DNA from: Veillonella sp. 3310
GTDB taxonomy: Bacteria; Bacillota; Negativicutes; Veillonellales; Veillonellaceae
Reading direction: 5' to 3'
Length of the DNA: 64,000 bases
NCBI RefSeq assembly: GCF_003999875.1
Contig: NZ_RQVJ01000002.1
Location: 62,001 to 126,000 of the forward strand
The position numbers were made by a program, and so were the translations under genes. A model generated the notes under the pieces. It was not told where the DNA came from. It saw nothing but the letters and a program-made list of their open reading frames with translations, and did no database searches. Every line of letters begins with the position of its first letter. The first letter of the stretch is position 1. Positions 7,284-17,437 of the stretch are shown piece after piece.

Positions 7284-8855
7284 ATGAACGTAAACAAAAA
7301 TACATCAGTTGCAAAAGATGCAAGTGATGTTATCGAATCCTTAAAAAACTCGTATAACGAATTAGTATACCCTTCTAAATCCTTCGGAGTAACATCCGTT
7401 AACAGTTTGGAAGCAAAGGCGAAGTTATGGGGCTTAAATCCCGTACCAGCAAAAGAGGCTCGTGTCCTAGAACTAGGCTGTTCTATGGGTGGTAATATCA
7501 TCGGGCAAGCCGTGTATCATCCAGAAGGGTCTTATGTAGGCGTTGACCTCAGCGGATCTCAAATTGAAATTGGCAATGAAATCATTGAGGCCATTGAACT
7601 TAACAATGTAAAATTAGTAGAACAAGACATTTTGAAAATTGATAAAGACTTCGGAACATTTGATTACATTATCGTCCATGGAATCTGGTCTTGGGTACCA
7701 GATGTAGTAAAAGATAAAATTTTAGAAATCTGTAATGTAAACTTGTCCGAGCGTGGGGTAGCCTATATTTCTTATAACGTATACCCAGGTTGGCATCGAT
7801 TGAATCAAGTTCGTGAAATGATGATGTTTGCCACACAAAATAATCAAGGTATGGGTTTATTAGAACGTACAGAAAAAGCGATTTCCTTTGTACATCATAT
7901 GAATGAGCTTATTAAAGAGTCTAAAGATATTGTTCCTAAATTGGAGTGGAAAACAGACAGCTTTGATTCTGCGTTGGATCATAAAGCGTATTATATTGCT
8001 CATGAGTATTTAGAACCTATCAATGATCCGGTATATGTGAGTGATTTCATTAACAGAGCTAGAAAACATAATATGATATATGTAGCAGATACAGACTTTC
8101 AATTGTCGGCGATTACTTGGATGAAAAAAGAACGTAGAGAGTTAATTGAGACTATGTCAGGTGGAGATTGGAATACAAAGGAACAAATTCTAGATTTTTA
8201 TTATGATACACAATTCCGTCGTTCCCTATTATGTCATGAGTCACAAGCTCATTTACTACGTCATAATGAAGAATTTTTAATTGAAGCTATAGATTCTTTA
8301 TATTTCGGCATGGTTAATAAAGGTAAAGTGTTGAAAGATACTGAGAATGCTATAGAGCAAGTCATCGTAAATCAATGCCGAACAGGAGAATTCTTTAATG
8401 TCGCAGATTGTAAAGCAGAACTAGAACGATTGCAGAATGGTACAGAATACAATGAAGTAGAATTATACAGTATGCTCATTCGTTTCTTGTTGTGTGGATT
8501 TATTGTACCTGTGACGGAGAAAAAAGAAATCAGTACTTTTGTAGAAGGTGTATCTACGGTATCAAAAGAGTTGGCTAGCTATGTACAGACGGTGGTGGAT
8601 CGAGGAGGATCTAATTTTATTAATATTTCCGATTTGTACAATGATAGCGTTACAGGCTTTAACTCTGCTCATGTATTGATGATGAAAGAATTAGAAACAC
8701 CAAAAACATTAGAAGAGCTCTATGTAGTGGCAGATGAAAAATTAAAAGTAAATGAAACAGAATCATCTGGAAAAGTGGTAGAAATAGCTGGTCGTAGCGT
8801 TGTAGATGGTGCATTAGATGATTTGGGACGCCTTGGTTTCTTGTGTAATAAGTAG
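7284..8855 (+). CDS. SAM-dependent methyltransferase with methyltransferase regulatory domain
   Basis: The N-terminal part (about 30-190) is a class I methyltransferase fold: VLELGCSMGGNIIG is the SAM-binding glycine motif, YVGVDLSGSQIE the acidic motif after strand 2, and FDYIIVHGIWSWVPD the motif IV region. The C-terminal half (about 200-520) resembles the methyltransferase regulatory domain found in large proteins of this type. The substrate cannot be told. The start at 7284 is preferred over the ATG at 7251 because AAGAAAGG lies 8 bases before it. TATAAT preceded by TGT is at 7190-7195. Monocistronic. Confidence 0.82.
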   Translation: MNVNKNTSVAKDASDVIESLKNSYNELVYPSKSFGVTSVNSLEAKAKLWGLNPVPAKEARVLELGCSMGGNIIGQAVYHPEGSYVGVDLSGSQIEIGNEIIEAIELNNVKLVEQDILKIDKDFGTFDYIIVHGIWSWVPDVVKDKILEICNVNLSERGVAYISYNVYPGWHRLNQVREMMMFATQNNQGMGLLERTEKAISFVHHMNELIKESKDIVPKLEWKTDSFDSALDHKAYYIAHEYLEPINDPVYVSDFINRARKHNMIYVADTDFQLSAITWMKKERRELIETMSGGDWNTKEQILDFYYDTQFRRSLLCHESQAHLLRHNEEFLIEAIDSLYFGMVNKGKVLKDTENAIEQVIVNQCRTGEFFNVADCKAELERLQNGTEYNEVELYSMLIRFLLCGFIVPVTEKKEISTFVEGVSTVSKELASYVQTVVDRGGSNFINISDLYNDSVTGFNSAHVLMMKELETPKTLEELYVVADEKLKVNETESSGKVVEIAGRSVVDGALDDLGRLGFLCNK

Positions 8856-8902
8856 ATAAATGTATGGTCAGACTAGGTGGTAAATCTAGCATTTCCTATT
8901 AA

Positions 8903-8948
8903 AAAGAGCTGTACTTGCATGTATAAGTTACATGTGAGTACAGCTCTT
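8903..8948. terminator. Bidirectional terminator hairpin
   Basis: AAGAGCTGTACT pairs perfectly with AGTACAGCTCTT, with a further CATGT/ACATG inside. The T-run is better on the minus strand. It lies between the convergent methyltransferase and pepD genes. Confidence 0.75.
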
Positions 8949-9001
8949 GTGTTGTTTGGTGAAACATCTAAGAATAGATGTAATAATAATTTGTATTTAA
9001 C

Positions 9002-9032
9002 ACAAAGGGAATCGCATTACGATTCCCTTTGT
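9002..9032. terminator. Terminator hairpin after pepD
   Basis: ACAAAGGGAATCG and its exact reverse complement (13 pairs) around a five-base loop, nine bases beyond the end of the minus-strand peptidase gene. Confidence 0.72.
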
Positions 9033-9040
9033 TCATAGTG

Positions 9041-10486
9041 TTATTGTAATTTTTCTAATAAGGTTAACAAGAACTTAGACACTGTTGTTACTGATGGTAA
9101 GTGTAAACGCTCTTTTGGTGTATGGGCACCTAGAATGGTAGGACCAAAGCTCAACATCTGTGTATTTGGTAATTGTGCTTTCAATAAGCCGCATTCAAGG
9201 CCTGCATGAACAGCTGTCACATGAGGTTCTATACTGATGACCTCTTTGTATAGAGCGATGGCTTGTTCTTCTAAACGGCTACCGCGTTCATATTCCCAAG
9301 CAGGGTAACGGCCTTGTTCAGAGGCGGTGAAGCCATGGGCTTTTGCCAATGTCATGATGCGGTCACGTAAGTAGGCTAATTGGCTCATAGTTAAACTACG
9401 AACAGAGATAAGAATATCTAACTGAGTGTCATTGTCTTCGACGATGGCGATATTATTACTTGTATCTACTAAGCCTTCTAGTTTTTTGCTCATGCCGAAT
9501 ACACCATGAGGTGCTAAGTATAAGAATTGTAAAAAGTTTTGTGCTTGCGCATCGCTATAGATAGTGGCAGGAGTCTCACAAGGAGTGATGGTTACTTGTA
9601 AATTTGGATCTTGTGGAGATAATTCGTGACGAATGATGTTTGCATTCGCTTGGATATACTCTTGCAATGCTTTTGCATCAGAAGGCTGGCAAAGGATAGT
9701 AGCCTCTGCAAAGCGTGGGATGGCATTATGCTTAGAACCGCCTGTAAAATGGCTCACAGATATAGGAGTTTCACGATGCGCTTCTACCAATAAACGAGCT
9801 AAGATAGTTACGGCATTGCCTAATTGCTTGTCGATTTCGATACCAGAGTGTCCACCGTGAAGGCCATCTACCGAGACTTTCAAAGCAGTGAATCCTGCTG
9901 GTGTTGGTACAGAATTTGTAGGTAATGAAAGGTCTAATCGACAGCCCCCAGCACAAGCTACGATGAATTCATGTTCTTGCTCTGTATCAATATTGATTAA
10001 GTACTGTCCATGTAGACGTTCACCTTTCACCGCCATAGCACCATTCATGCCTGTTTCTTCGTTTGTAGTGAATAGACATTCTAACGGGCCATGTGGGATA
10101 GTTGGGTCATCTAGTACGGCTAGTGCCATTGCCACAGCAATACCATTATCGGCACCTAAAGTCGTTTCATTGGCGTGCAACCATTCGCCGTCCTCGATGA
10201 GCTCGATAGGATCTTTGGAGAAATCGTGAGTAGATGTATCAGATTTTTCTGCTACCATATCAATATGGCCTTGCAAGATGATAGATGGATGATTTTCATA
10301 CCCTGCAGTCGCATGAGCGCGGATAATCACGTTTAATTCTTCGTCTTGTTCTGCCTCTAAACCTCTATCGTTAGCAAATTGCATTAGAAAATCGCTAATG
10401 CCTTGCTCATTGCCAGATTCACGAGGAATTTGGCTGATTTCATGGAACCAGTGTAATACACTGGTTGTATAATTAGTATGTGTCAT
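9041..10486 (-). CDS. pepD: Aminoacyl-histidine dipeptidase (M20 family)
   Basis: Cytosolic zinc dipeptidase that cleaves Xaa-His and other dipeptides. The 481-residue length fits PepD. Visible motifs are ILQGHIDMVAEK (metal His/Asp), LGADNGIAVAMALA, CLFTTNEETGMNGA (catalytic Glu pair), DGLHGGHSGIEID, and HAGLECGLL near the C-terminus. It follows the PepD arrangement closely. GAAAGG lies before the start. It is transcribed divergently from the asparaginase gene, with about 180 bases between the starts. Confidence 0.93.
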   Translation of the reverse strand: MTHTNYTTSVLHWFHEISQIPRESGNEQGISDFLMQFANDRGLEAEQDEELNVIIRAHATAGYENHPSIILQGHIDMVAEKSDTSTHDFSKDPIELIEDGEWLHANETTLGADNGIAVAMALAVLDDPTIPHGPLECLFTTNEETGMNGAMAVKGERLHGQYLINIDTEQEHEFIVACAGGCRLDLSLPTNSVPTPAGFTALKVSVDGLHGGHSGIEIDKQLGNAVTILARLLVEAHRETPISVSHFTGGSKHNAIPRFAEATILCQPSDAKALQEYIQANANIIRHELSPQDPNLQVTITPCETPATIYSDAQAQNFLQFLYLAPHGVFGMSKKLEGLVDTSNNIAIVEDNDTQLDILISVRSLTMSQLAYLRDRIMTLAKAHGFTASEQGRYPAWEYERGSRLEEQAIALYKEVISIEPHVTAVHAGLECGLLKAQLPNTQMLSFGPTILGAHTPKERLHLPSVTTVSKFLLTLLEKLQ

Positions 10487-10663
10487 AATAATACCTTTCT
10501 AATTCTAGGTGAATTTGTTAATAAAATAACTATACTCCATTCGTCGTAAGGGGTCAATACAAGAATTAGGAGAGAGGAACGATTCCTTGATGATAAAACT
10601 TTGTGCCAACAAAGCAAGAAGGAATGCTATAATAGAAGTAATGATTTCAAAGGAGGTTACCAC

Positions 10664-11641
10664 ATGAAGGGTACAAAGATTATGATGATAGGCACAGGAG
10701 GCACCATTGCAGGTACAGGGAATGGGGCTAGTGCATTAACGGAATATAGAGCAGGATCGATTGGTGTGGATGATTTGATGCAGGCAGTACCCGCTTTGGA
10801 GGAGTATGGCCCTTTTGAAAGTATGCAATTCTCTAATATCGATAGTTCTGAAATGAGTCCCTATCGTTGGGGGCATTTAGCGTTGCTTGTGAATGAAGTG
10901 GCTGAGCGAGATGATATAGGTGGTATTGTCATTACCCATGGTACAGATACGATGGAAGAAACTGCGTATTTCTTGCAGTTGACTGTGAATACAAAGAAGC
11001 CCGTAGTAATGACTGGTTCTATGCGTCCTGCTACAGCACTTAGTGCAGATGGTCCTGTGAATTTATTGCAAGCAGTGCAAGTAGCGCGTAGTGAAAATGC
11101 TTGGAATCAAGGGGTATTAGTGGTCATGAATGGCTATATTGATAGCGCTAGAGAGGTGGCAAAGTTACACACCACTGATGTAGCTACCTTTGGAAATGCC
11201 CAATTAGGTCATATGGGTTGTGTACAAAATGGACAGGCTTATTTTTACTATACTCCATGTCGTAAGCATACCAGTGACAGTGAATTTGTTTTGCGTGAGG
11301 AAGTGGAATTCCCAGCTGTAGGAATTGTTAATCTTTATGGAGGTATGGATACAGAGATTTTAAACATGGTAGCTAGTCGGTCTCAGGGCTTAGTGATTGG
11401 TGGTTTTGGACATGGTACCTTACCACAGGGCGTTCGTGATACACTCAAAAAAATTGCCATTCCCAAAGTACGGTCATCCCGCATTGGAAATGGCATTGTG
11501 TCTAGCAATTCATCGGATGTGAAAGAAGGCTTTATCGTGAGTGATTCCCTGTCGCCTGTGAAAGCTAGAATTTTATTGATGTTAGCGTTGCAACAAGAAC
11601 GAAGTCGAGAAGAGCTAGAACGGATATTTGCTACCTATTAG
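10664..11641 (+). CDS. L-asparaginase
   Basis: Hydrolyses asparagine to aspartate and ammonia; aspartate can feed the fumarate-succinate branch used by this organism (inference). The protein is 325 residues. The first catalytic threonine lies in IGTGGTIAGTG (residues 8-18), the second in THGTDTMEETAYFL, and the conserved Lys-equivalent region reads SMRPATALSADGP. The start is set by AAGGAGG ending about 6 bases before 10664. A TGCTATAAT extended -10 lies at 10625-10633. No signal peptide is seen, so a cytoplasmic enzyme is likely. The stop is four bases from the end of the convergent cbiZ gene. Confidence 0.92.
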   Translation: MKGTKIMMIGTGGTIAGTGNGASALTEYRAGSIGVDDLMQAVPALEEYGPFESMQFSNIDSSEMSPYRWGHLALLVNEVAERDDIGGIVITHGTDTMEETAYFLQLTVNTKKPVVMTGSMRPATALSADGPVNLLQAVQVARSENAWNQGVLVVMNGYIDSAREVAKLHTTDVATFGNAQLGHMGCVQNGQAYFYYTPCRKHTSDSEFVLREEVEFPAVGIVNLYGGMDTEILNMVASRSQGLVIGGFGHGTLPQGVRDTLKKIAIPKVRSSRIGNGIVSSNSSDVKEGFIVSDSLSPVKARILLMLALQQERSREELERIFATY

Positions 11642-11645
11642 TTCT

Positions 11646-12380
11646 TTAGGTATCTAATGTATCTGCGTTCTCTAATGCTGTTTCGATGGCGGATCGTACG
11701 GCTTTAGCTAAGGTATCGCCAAATTGGGAGAATGTACCTGAGTCTGTAAGGAGTTCTCCGTTTGGATCGATGGTCATAATGACGCCATCTGTAGATGTCC
11801 CCGTAGCAGGTTGTCCAGATACAATGCTAGTAATGCCTTTGGATTGGAGTGCTACAGTTTTCGCTTCCGTTATGGTTAGCAATGATTTTGTGAGAGCCCC
11901 ATCGGTGAGGGCGCAATTGGTAAATACTAATAAGTTGATGGTGCCTCCAGAATGGAAGGCGCCATCTTTTTCGTAGTACGTATAGCCATCGCCTGCTCGA
12001 TGGGCTGTTTTTTCAACACCTGCGGTGGCAATGACCTCTACGATGATAGTTCCTTCTTGGTAACATACATAGGCATGTCGATCCATAGAGGCACTAGTCA
12101 ATAAGGCTGTACAGAAATGAATAGGTAAGTCTAACTGTACGCATTCTTTTGCCAAATAAGCAGATGTAGATCCACCAGGTAACTCATTTTCATCGTTGAC
12201 GAAAAATGTGAGTTGTTGATTGCGCACAGCCATTACATGGTGCAAGCCTCCGTTGAAGGGACTTGTGCTGATGGCATAATAAGGCATGTCATAGGTCACA
12301 GTAATGGCAGAATTGTGTATATCTACATAGCCACCACTGCGTAATGTAGCAGGGGCAAGGTATGAGTTTTGAGTTGTCAT
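11646..12380 (-). CDS. cbiZ: Adenosylcobinamide amidohydrolase
   Basis: CbiZ removes the aminopropanol tail from adenosylcobinamide or related corrinoids to give adenosylcobyric acid, letting the cell remodel scavenged corrinoids. The 244-residue protein has the family core: VIATAGVEKTAHRAGDG, GTINLLVFTNCALTDGAL, ITEAKTVALQSKGI, and ATGTSTDGVIM. AGGAGG is 6 bases before the ATG. It is divergent from yfbR and convergent with the asparaginase gene. Corrinoid salvage fits the two B12-dependent mutases in this window. Confidence 0.88.
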   Translation of the reverse strand: MTTQNSYLAPATLRSGGYVDIHNSAITVTYDMPYYAISTSPFNGGLHHVMAVRNQQLTFFVNDENELPGGSTSAYLAKECVQLDLPIHFCTALLTSASMDRHAYVCYQEGTIIVEVIATAGVEKTAHRAGDGYTYYEKDGAFHSGGTINLLVFTNCALTDGALTKSLLTITEAKTVALQSKGITSIVSGQPATGTSTDGVIMTIDPNGELLTDSGTFSQFGDTLAKAVRSAIETALENADTLDT

Positions 12381-12480
12381 GAATCCTCCTAGGAATTAAA
12401 TTTGTATTCTCTATATAGTTATAGTACCACAAAAGTGACAGGGATAGTATAATATAAATAGTTATTAGGAGGCATATACC

Positions 12481-13074
12481 ATGGAAGAAAGTCATTTTTT
12501 TGCCCTCTTAGGGCGTATGAAATATATTCAGCGTTGGAGCTTGATGCGTAATACAGAAGTAGAAAATTTACAAGGTCATAGCTTAGAAACGGCTATGATT
12601 GCTCATCAACTGGGAGTACTTCGGAATACATATTTTGCTGGAAATGTGGATGTGAATCGATTAGCGGTACTGGCCATGTATCACGATGTAAGTGAAGTAT
12701 TTACAGGAGATATGCCCACGCCAGTGAAATATTTTAATCCTAAGTTGCGCGCTCTCTATGGGGAAGTAGAACAATTGGCCAATGAAACCTTATGGCGTAC
12801 ATTGCCAGAACCAGTGCAACCAGCCTATGAGGAAGCTTTAGTATCTGTGCCAGAGGAATACGAAGTACTAGTGAAAGCAGCGGATACCTTGTCAGCGTTT
12901 ATGAAATGTGTCACAGAAAAAGCTGCCGGTAATAATGAGTTCAATGCGGCTTATGATACGATTTATGAACGTTTAGTACAGATGCAATTGCCAGAAGTAG
13001 ATCTATTTTTGAAAGTCTATGTTCCTAGTTTGACAAAATCCTTAGATGAAATGAATGTGTCCTTTACAAAATAG
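12481..13074 (+). CDS. yfbR: 5'-deoxynucleotidase, YfbR-like HD phosphohydrolase
   Basis: Probably removes phosphate from deoxynucleoside monophosphates. The 197-residue HD-domain protein has RWSLMRNTEVENLQGHS near the N-terminus (first metal His), LAMYHDVSEVFTGDMPTPVKYF (the HD pair), and ADTLSAFMKC (final Asp), closely following E. coli YfbR. AGGAGG precedes the ATG by 8 bases and TATAAT is at 12448-12453. It is followed by the valS T-box. Confidence 0.9.
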   Translation: MEESHFFALLGRMKYIQRWSLMRNTEVENLQGHSLETAMIAHQLGVLRNTYFAGNVDVNRLAVLAMYHDVSEVFTGDMPTPVKYFNPKLRALYGEVEQLANETLWRTLPEPVQPAYEEALVSVPEEYEVLVKAADTLSAFMKCVTEKAAGNNEFNAAYDTIYERLVQMQLPEVDLFLKVYVPSLTKSLDEMNVSFTK

Positions 13075-13134
13075 ATAGTTTTATAGATTGATATATTGAC
13101 GGTGTTGCATACTTTCACGTATACTAATACTATA

Positions 13135-13368
13135 TGGATAATAACTAGGAAGAGGAAAAATCTTTTGAACGCATCACAGAGAGCATTGGGGTGGTGGAAC
13201 AATGTATGTAGTAGGAAGAGGGTAGCCTCGGAGTTGGCATGGTGAACTAGAGTAAGTGTGCCCGCTGATCAGCGTTAACGATAATGAGTGATTGCTACGG
13301 CAATAATCTAGGTGGTACCGCGGAAGTATAGACCCTTTCGTCCTAACGGACGAGGGGTCTTTTTTTGT
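13135..13368 (+). ncRNA. T-box leader of valS
   Basis: Transcript leader that reads uncharged tRNA-Val and switches between antiterminator and terminator. The T-box core GGTGGTACCGCGG is at 13311-13323. It is followed by an intrinsic terminator, GACCC...CGTCC/GGACG...GGGTC with seven T, at 13331-13368. The Stem I region carries AGAGAGC near 13185. A GTA at 13252-13254, in a purine-rich loop before GTGTGCCC, is a plausible valine specifier codon (less certain). valS begins about 105 bases after the terminator. Confidence 0.93.
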
Positions 13369-13472
13369 ATATAGTAAAGCATATCTATCATTTTGTGACT
13401 TTGGAAGTTTACCATGGAAATATGCTAATTGAAGAGTAGCAATGTAAAGATATATTTGAACTAGGAGGACAT

Positions 13473-16133
13473 ATGAAAGAATATAAAAATTTGACAACCT
13501 ACAATCCTAAAGAGATTGAACAACAATGGTACACATATTGGGAAGAGAAAGGGTACTTTCACGAGGAAGTAGATACGAATAAAGAGCCTTTCAGTATTGT
13601 GCTACCACCGCCAAATGTAACAGGTCAATTGCATATGGGTCATGCCCTAGATAACACATTGCAAGATATTTTGATTCGTACGAAACGTATGCAAGGCTAC
13701 AATGTGTTGTGGATGCCTGGCACAGACCATGCAGGGATTGCAACGCAAGTAAAAGTAGAAGAAAATATCATGAAAACAGAAGGAAAGTCTCGCCATGACT
13801 TAGGTCGTGAAGAGTTCCTAAAACGTGTATGGGAGTGGAAACAAGAATATGGTAGCACTATTGTAAAACAAATTCGTAGCTTAGGTGCTTCTTGTGATTG
13901 GACGAGAGAGCGTTTTACTTTGGATGAAGGATATCATGAAGCGGTATTAAAAGTATTCGTAGAATTATATGAAAAAGGTTTAATCTATCGTGGAGAACGC
14001 ATTACTAACTGGTGCCCTAATTGTTTGACAGCTTTATCTGATATCGAAGTAGAACACGAAGATGAAAATGGTCATTTATGGCATATTAAATATCCTGTTA
14101 TCGGGGAAGAAGATACATTCTTAACCGTAGCTACCACACGTCCTGAAACGATGTTTGGTGACGTAGCCGTAGCGGTGAACCCTAACGATGAGCGCTATGC
14201 GCACTTAGTAGGCAAAGAATTATTACTTCCATTTGTGAATCGTCATATCCCAATCATTGCCGATGAATACGTAGATCAATCGTTCGGTACTGGTTGCGTA
14301 AAAATTACACCAGCTCATGACCCTAATGACTTTGAAATGGGACAACGCCACAACCTAGAAAGTATCGTGGTAATGAATCCAGATGGCACTATGAATGCAG
14401 GAGCAGGTCACTTTGTGAATATGCCACGTGAATTGGCTCGTAAACAAGTAGTAGCTGAGTTAGAAGCACAAGGTTTATTAGAAAAAGTGGAAGAACATGG
14501 TCACAGTGTAGGTCATTGTTCTCGTTGTAATACAACTGTTGAACCTATGGTATCGAAACAATGGTTCGTATCCATGGAACCATTAGCAAAACCTGCTTTA
14601 GAAGTGGTGCGTGACAAATCCATTGAATTTGTACCAGAACGGTTTACAAAAACATATACGAACTGGTTAGAATCCATTCGTGATTGGTGTATTTCTCGTC
14701 AATTATGGTGGGGTCATCGTATCCCAGCTTGGTACTGCCAAGAGTGTGGGGAAACGATCGTAACCACAGAAACATTGACAGAATGTCCACATTGTCATGG
14801 TAAGGTAGAACAAGATCCAGACGTATTAGATACTTGGTTCAGCTCTGCGTTATGGCCATTTGCCACAATGGGTTGGCCTAACAACACAGAGGAAGTGAAA
14901 CATTGGTATCCAACTAGCGTGATGGTCACAGGGTACGATATTATCTTCTTCTGGGTAGCTCGTATGATTTTCATGGGCTTAGAATTTAAAGAAGAAATTC
15001 CTTTCAAACACGTATTTATTCATGGGTTAGTACGTGATAGCCAAGGCCGTAAAATGAGTAAATCCTTGGGCAATGGTATCAATCCATTAGAAGTCATTGA
15101 AGAATACGGTGCTGATGCGTTGCGCTTTACATTAGTAACAGGCAACACGCCAGGCAATGATATGCGTTTCTACATGGAACGTGTGGAAGCAAACCGTAAC
15201 TTTGCCAATAAAATTTGGAATGCATCCAAATTTGTATTGATGAACTTAGAAGGCTTTGATGAAAGTTTTGTACCAAGTGCAGAAGATTACACATTGGCGG
15301 ATAAATGGATTCTAGAAGAATACAATAAAACTGTCACTAACATTACGAATAATCTTGATAAATTTGAATTAGGGGAAGCGGCAAGCTCTGTATATGATTT
15401 CATTTGGAATACCTATTGCGACTGGTATATTGAACTAGCGAAACCTCGTTTGTACAACAAAGAAGGTGGTCGTGACCGTCAAACAGTACAATACTTATTG
15501 GTATCTATCCTTCGTCATATGATGGAATTATTACATCCATTTATGCCATTTGTTACAGAACATATTTGGCAACACTTGCCTCATGAAGGGGAGAGCATCA
15601 TGGTTGCTCCATGGCCAAGTACATTATCTATGGAAGGTTTTAGCTCTGCAGCGGCTTATATGAATGTAATGATGGACGGCATTAAAGGCATCCGTAACAT
15701 GCGTGCAGAAATGAATGTACCAATGGGCAAACGCTCTGAAGTTATCTTAGTGCCTGCTACAGAAGAGTTAAAAGGCATCTTAGAAACGCATGGTGATTAC
15801 TTCCATACCTTAGGTTGGGCTGAAAAAGTAACGGTACTTTCACCAGATGCGCCTAAACCAGAAAACGCGACAGTAACAGTGGTGAACGGGTTAGAAGTGT
15901 ACTTGTTGTTGAAAGATTTAATCGATGCTGACAAAGAAAAAGAACGTATCGCTAAAGAACAAGCCACCGTATTGAAAGAAATCGCTCGTTTAGAAGGAAA
16001 ATTGAACAACCAAGGATTCTTAGCGAAAGCTCCTGAAGCGGTAGTAGCGAAAGAAAAAGAAAAATTAGAAGAATACAAACAAAAACAACAAGCTTTGAAC
16101 GAACGTGAAGAGTTCTTAAAAACATTAGCATAA
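13473..16133 (+). CDS. valS: Valyl-tRNA synthetase
   Basis: Charges tRNA-Val. The 886-residue class Ia enzyme has [15 protein letters not shown] (HIGH box, 54-57), the CP1 editing domain, CPNC and CPHCHG zinc-type motifs, [18 protein letters not shown], and [10 protein letters not shown] (KMSKS box at 527-531). The tail from about residue 810 is the charged valyl-specific coiled-coil arm. AGGAGG precedes the ATG. Expression is controlled by the upstream T-box; folC follows after 11 bases. Confidence 0.97.
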   Translation: MKEYKNLTTYNPKEIEQQWYTYWEEKGYFHEEVDTNKEPFSIVLPPPNVTGQLHMGHALDNTLQDILIRTKRMQGYNVLWMPGTDHAGIATQVKVEENIMKTEGKSRHDLGREEFLKRVWEWKQEYGSTIVKQIRSLGASCDWTRERFTLDEGYHEAVLKVFVELYEKGLIYRGERITNWCPNCLTALSDIEVEHEDENGHLWHIKYPVIGEEDTFLTVATTRPETMFGDVAVAVNPNDERYAHLVGKELLLPFVNRHIPIIADEYVDQSFGTGCVKITPAHDPNDFEMGQRHNLESIVVMNPDGTMNAGAGHFVNMPRELARKQVVAELEAQGLLEKVEEHGHSVGHCSRCNTTVEPMVSKQWFVSMEPLAKPALEVVRDKSIEFVPERFTKTYTNWLESIRDWCISRQLWWGHRIPAWYCQECGETIVTTETLTECPHCHGKVEQDPDVLDTWFSSALWPFATMGWPNNTEEVKHWYPTSVMVTGYDIIFFWVARMIFMGLEFKEEIPFKHVFIHGLVRDSQGRKMSKSLGNGINPLEVIEEYGADALRFTLVTGNTPGNDMRFYMERVEANRNFANKIWNASKFVLMNLEGFDESFVPSAEDYTLADKWILEEYNKTVTNITNNLDKFELGEAASSVYDFIWNTYCDWYIELAKPRLYNKEGGRDRQTVQYLLVSILRHMMELLHPFMPFVTEHIWQHLPHEGESIMVAPWPSTLSMEGFSSAAAYMNVMMDGIKGIRNMRAEMNVPMGKRSEVILVPATEELKGILETHGDYFHTLGWAEKVTVLSPDAPKPENATVTVVNGLEVYLLLKDLIDADKEKERIAKEQATVLKEIARLEGKLNNQGFLAKAPEAVVAKEKEKLEEYKQKQQALNEREEFLKTLA

Positions 16134-16144
16134 GGAGATCCATC

Positions 16145-17437
16145 ATGAATTATACGGAAGCGATTGCCTACCTAGAAGAGGTAGCCTCCTTTGGGATTCA
16201 TCCAGGATTAGAACGGATTACTGCTCTATTAGAAGAGCTAGGAAATCCACAAAATACATATAAGACAATCCATGTAACGGGGACGAACGGGAAAGGATCC
16301 GTTTCCACCTATATTACCTATGGATTGTACATGAGCGGTCTTCGTGTGGGGACATTTACGTCCCCGCACCTCCAATCCTATACGGAACGCATGCGTGTAA
16401 ACACAGCGTATATTACAGAAGAGGCCTTTGCTGATCTGATTGAACGTGTGAGCCATGCCGTGAAAGCCATTATAGACCGTGGCGTAGAAGCGCCTACACA
16501 ATTTGAAATCTTAACAGCTGCAGCCTTCTTGTTTTTCCAAGAGCAAGGCGTAGACTACGCTGTCATCGAGGTGGGGTTAGGTGGATTATTGGATTCTACT
16601 AATGTAATCACTCCAGAAGTGGCAGTGATTACAAATGTGACCATTGACCATCAAGCGTACTGTGGCGATACAGTAGAGGAGATTGCCCGCCATAAAGCAG
16701 GAATTATCAAACAAGGCGTGCCTCTTGTAACGGCAGCTCAAGGTGGTGCCCTTGATGTGATTAAAGAAACGGCAAAATCTTTAGGTGTGAAATATCATGT
16801 GTTCAACGAAGATTTTACTATCGATAGTCGCAGTGCCATGGCGATGGGACAAATGATTACCGTGAAAGACAAAGACGGTCATAAAGATATGCTTTTCACA
16901 TCCATGCATGGTATCCATCAAGCCTTAAACTTAGCCTGTGCAGCACGGGTCTTGCAAATCTTGAAAGACAAAGAACCAGCAGTGAGTGAAGAAACGTATC
17001 GTGAAGGATTAGCTCGTGCTACATGGACGGGTCGCTTTGAAATGTTCAAAGTCCATGGACGAACTATCATTTTAGATGGAGCCCACAATGCAAGCGGGGC
17101 AGAAGCCTTTTCGATGACCTTCAATGAACTGTACCCAGAACAAGCGAAAACAGTGGTGCTATCGATTTTAGAAGATAAAGATATATCCACGATGGTCAGC
17201 TATTTAGTGGGGCAAAAGGATCGTGTGATTACGGTACCAGCACCAACGCCACGAGGTACTGATCCAGTGCAATTGGCGAAACAAATGCCAGTCCAAGCAG
17301 AACCTATGGAGACTATCCAAGAGGGCTTAGACCATGCTATGAAAATAACTAAGGAAGGCGATATCATCGCTGTAGTGGGATCCTTATACATTCTTGGTGA
17401 CGTGCAACAATGGCTCGCCCAAGAAATGGGGCACTAA
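16145..17437 (+). CDS. folC: Folylpolyglutamate synthase / dihydrofolate synthase
   Basis: Adds glutamate to dihydropteroate and to folates. The 430-residue Mur-ligase-fold protein has the ATP loop HVTGTNGKGSVSTY (residues about 40-55), the FTSPHLQSYTERMRVN motif, LLDSTNVITPEVAVITNV, and the C-terminal-domain motif RTIILDGAHNASG. GGAGA lies 7 bases before the ATG, directly downstream of valS; valS-folC is a common pairing in Firmicutes. The stop overlaps the next start as TAATG. Confidence 0.95.
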   Translation: MNYTEAIAYLEEVASFGIHPGLERITALLEELGNPQNTYKTIHVTGTNGKGSVSTYITYGLYMSGLRVGTFTSPHLQSYTERMRVNTAYITEEAFADLIERVSHAVKAIIDRGVEAPTQFEILTAAAFLFFQEQGVDYAVIEVGLGGLLDSTNVITPEVAVITNVTIDHQAYCGDTVEEIARHKAGIIKQGVPLVTAAQGGALDVIKETAKSLGVKYHVFNEDFTIDSRSAMAMGQMITVKDKDGHKDMLFTSMHGIHQALNLACAARVLQILKDKEPAVSEETYREGLARATWTGRFEMFKVHGRTIILDGAHNASGAEAFSMTFNELYPEQAKTVVLSILEDKDISTMVSYLVGQKDRVITVPAPTPRGTDPVQLAKQMPVQAEPMETIQEGLDHAMKITKEGDIIAVVGSLYILGDVQQWLAQEMGH

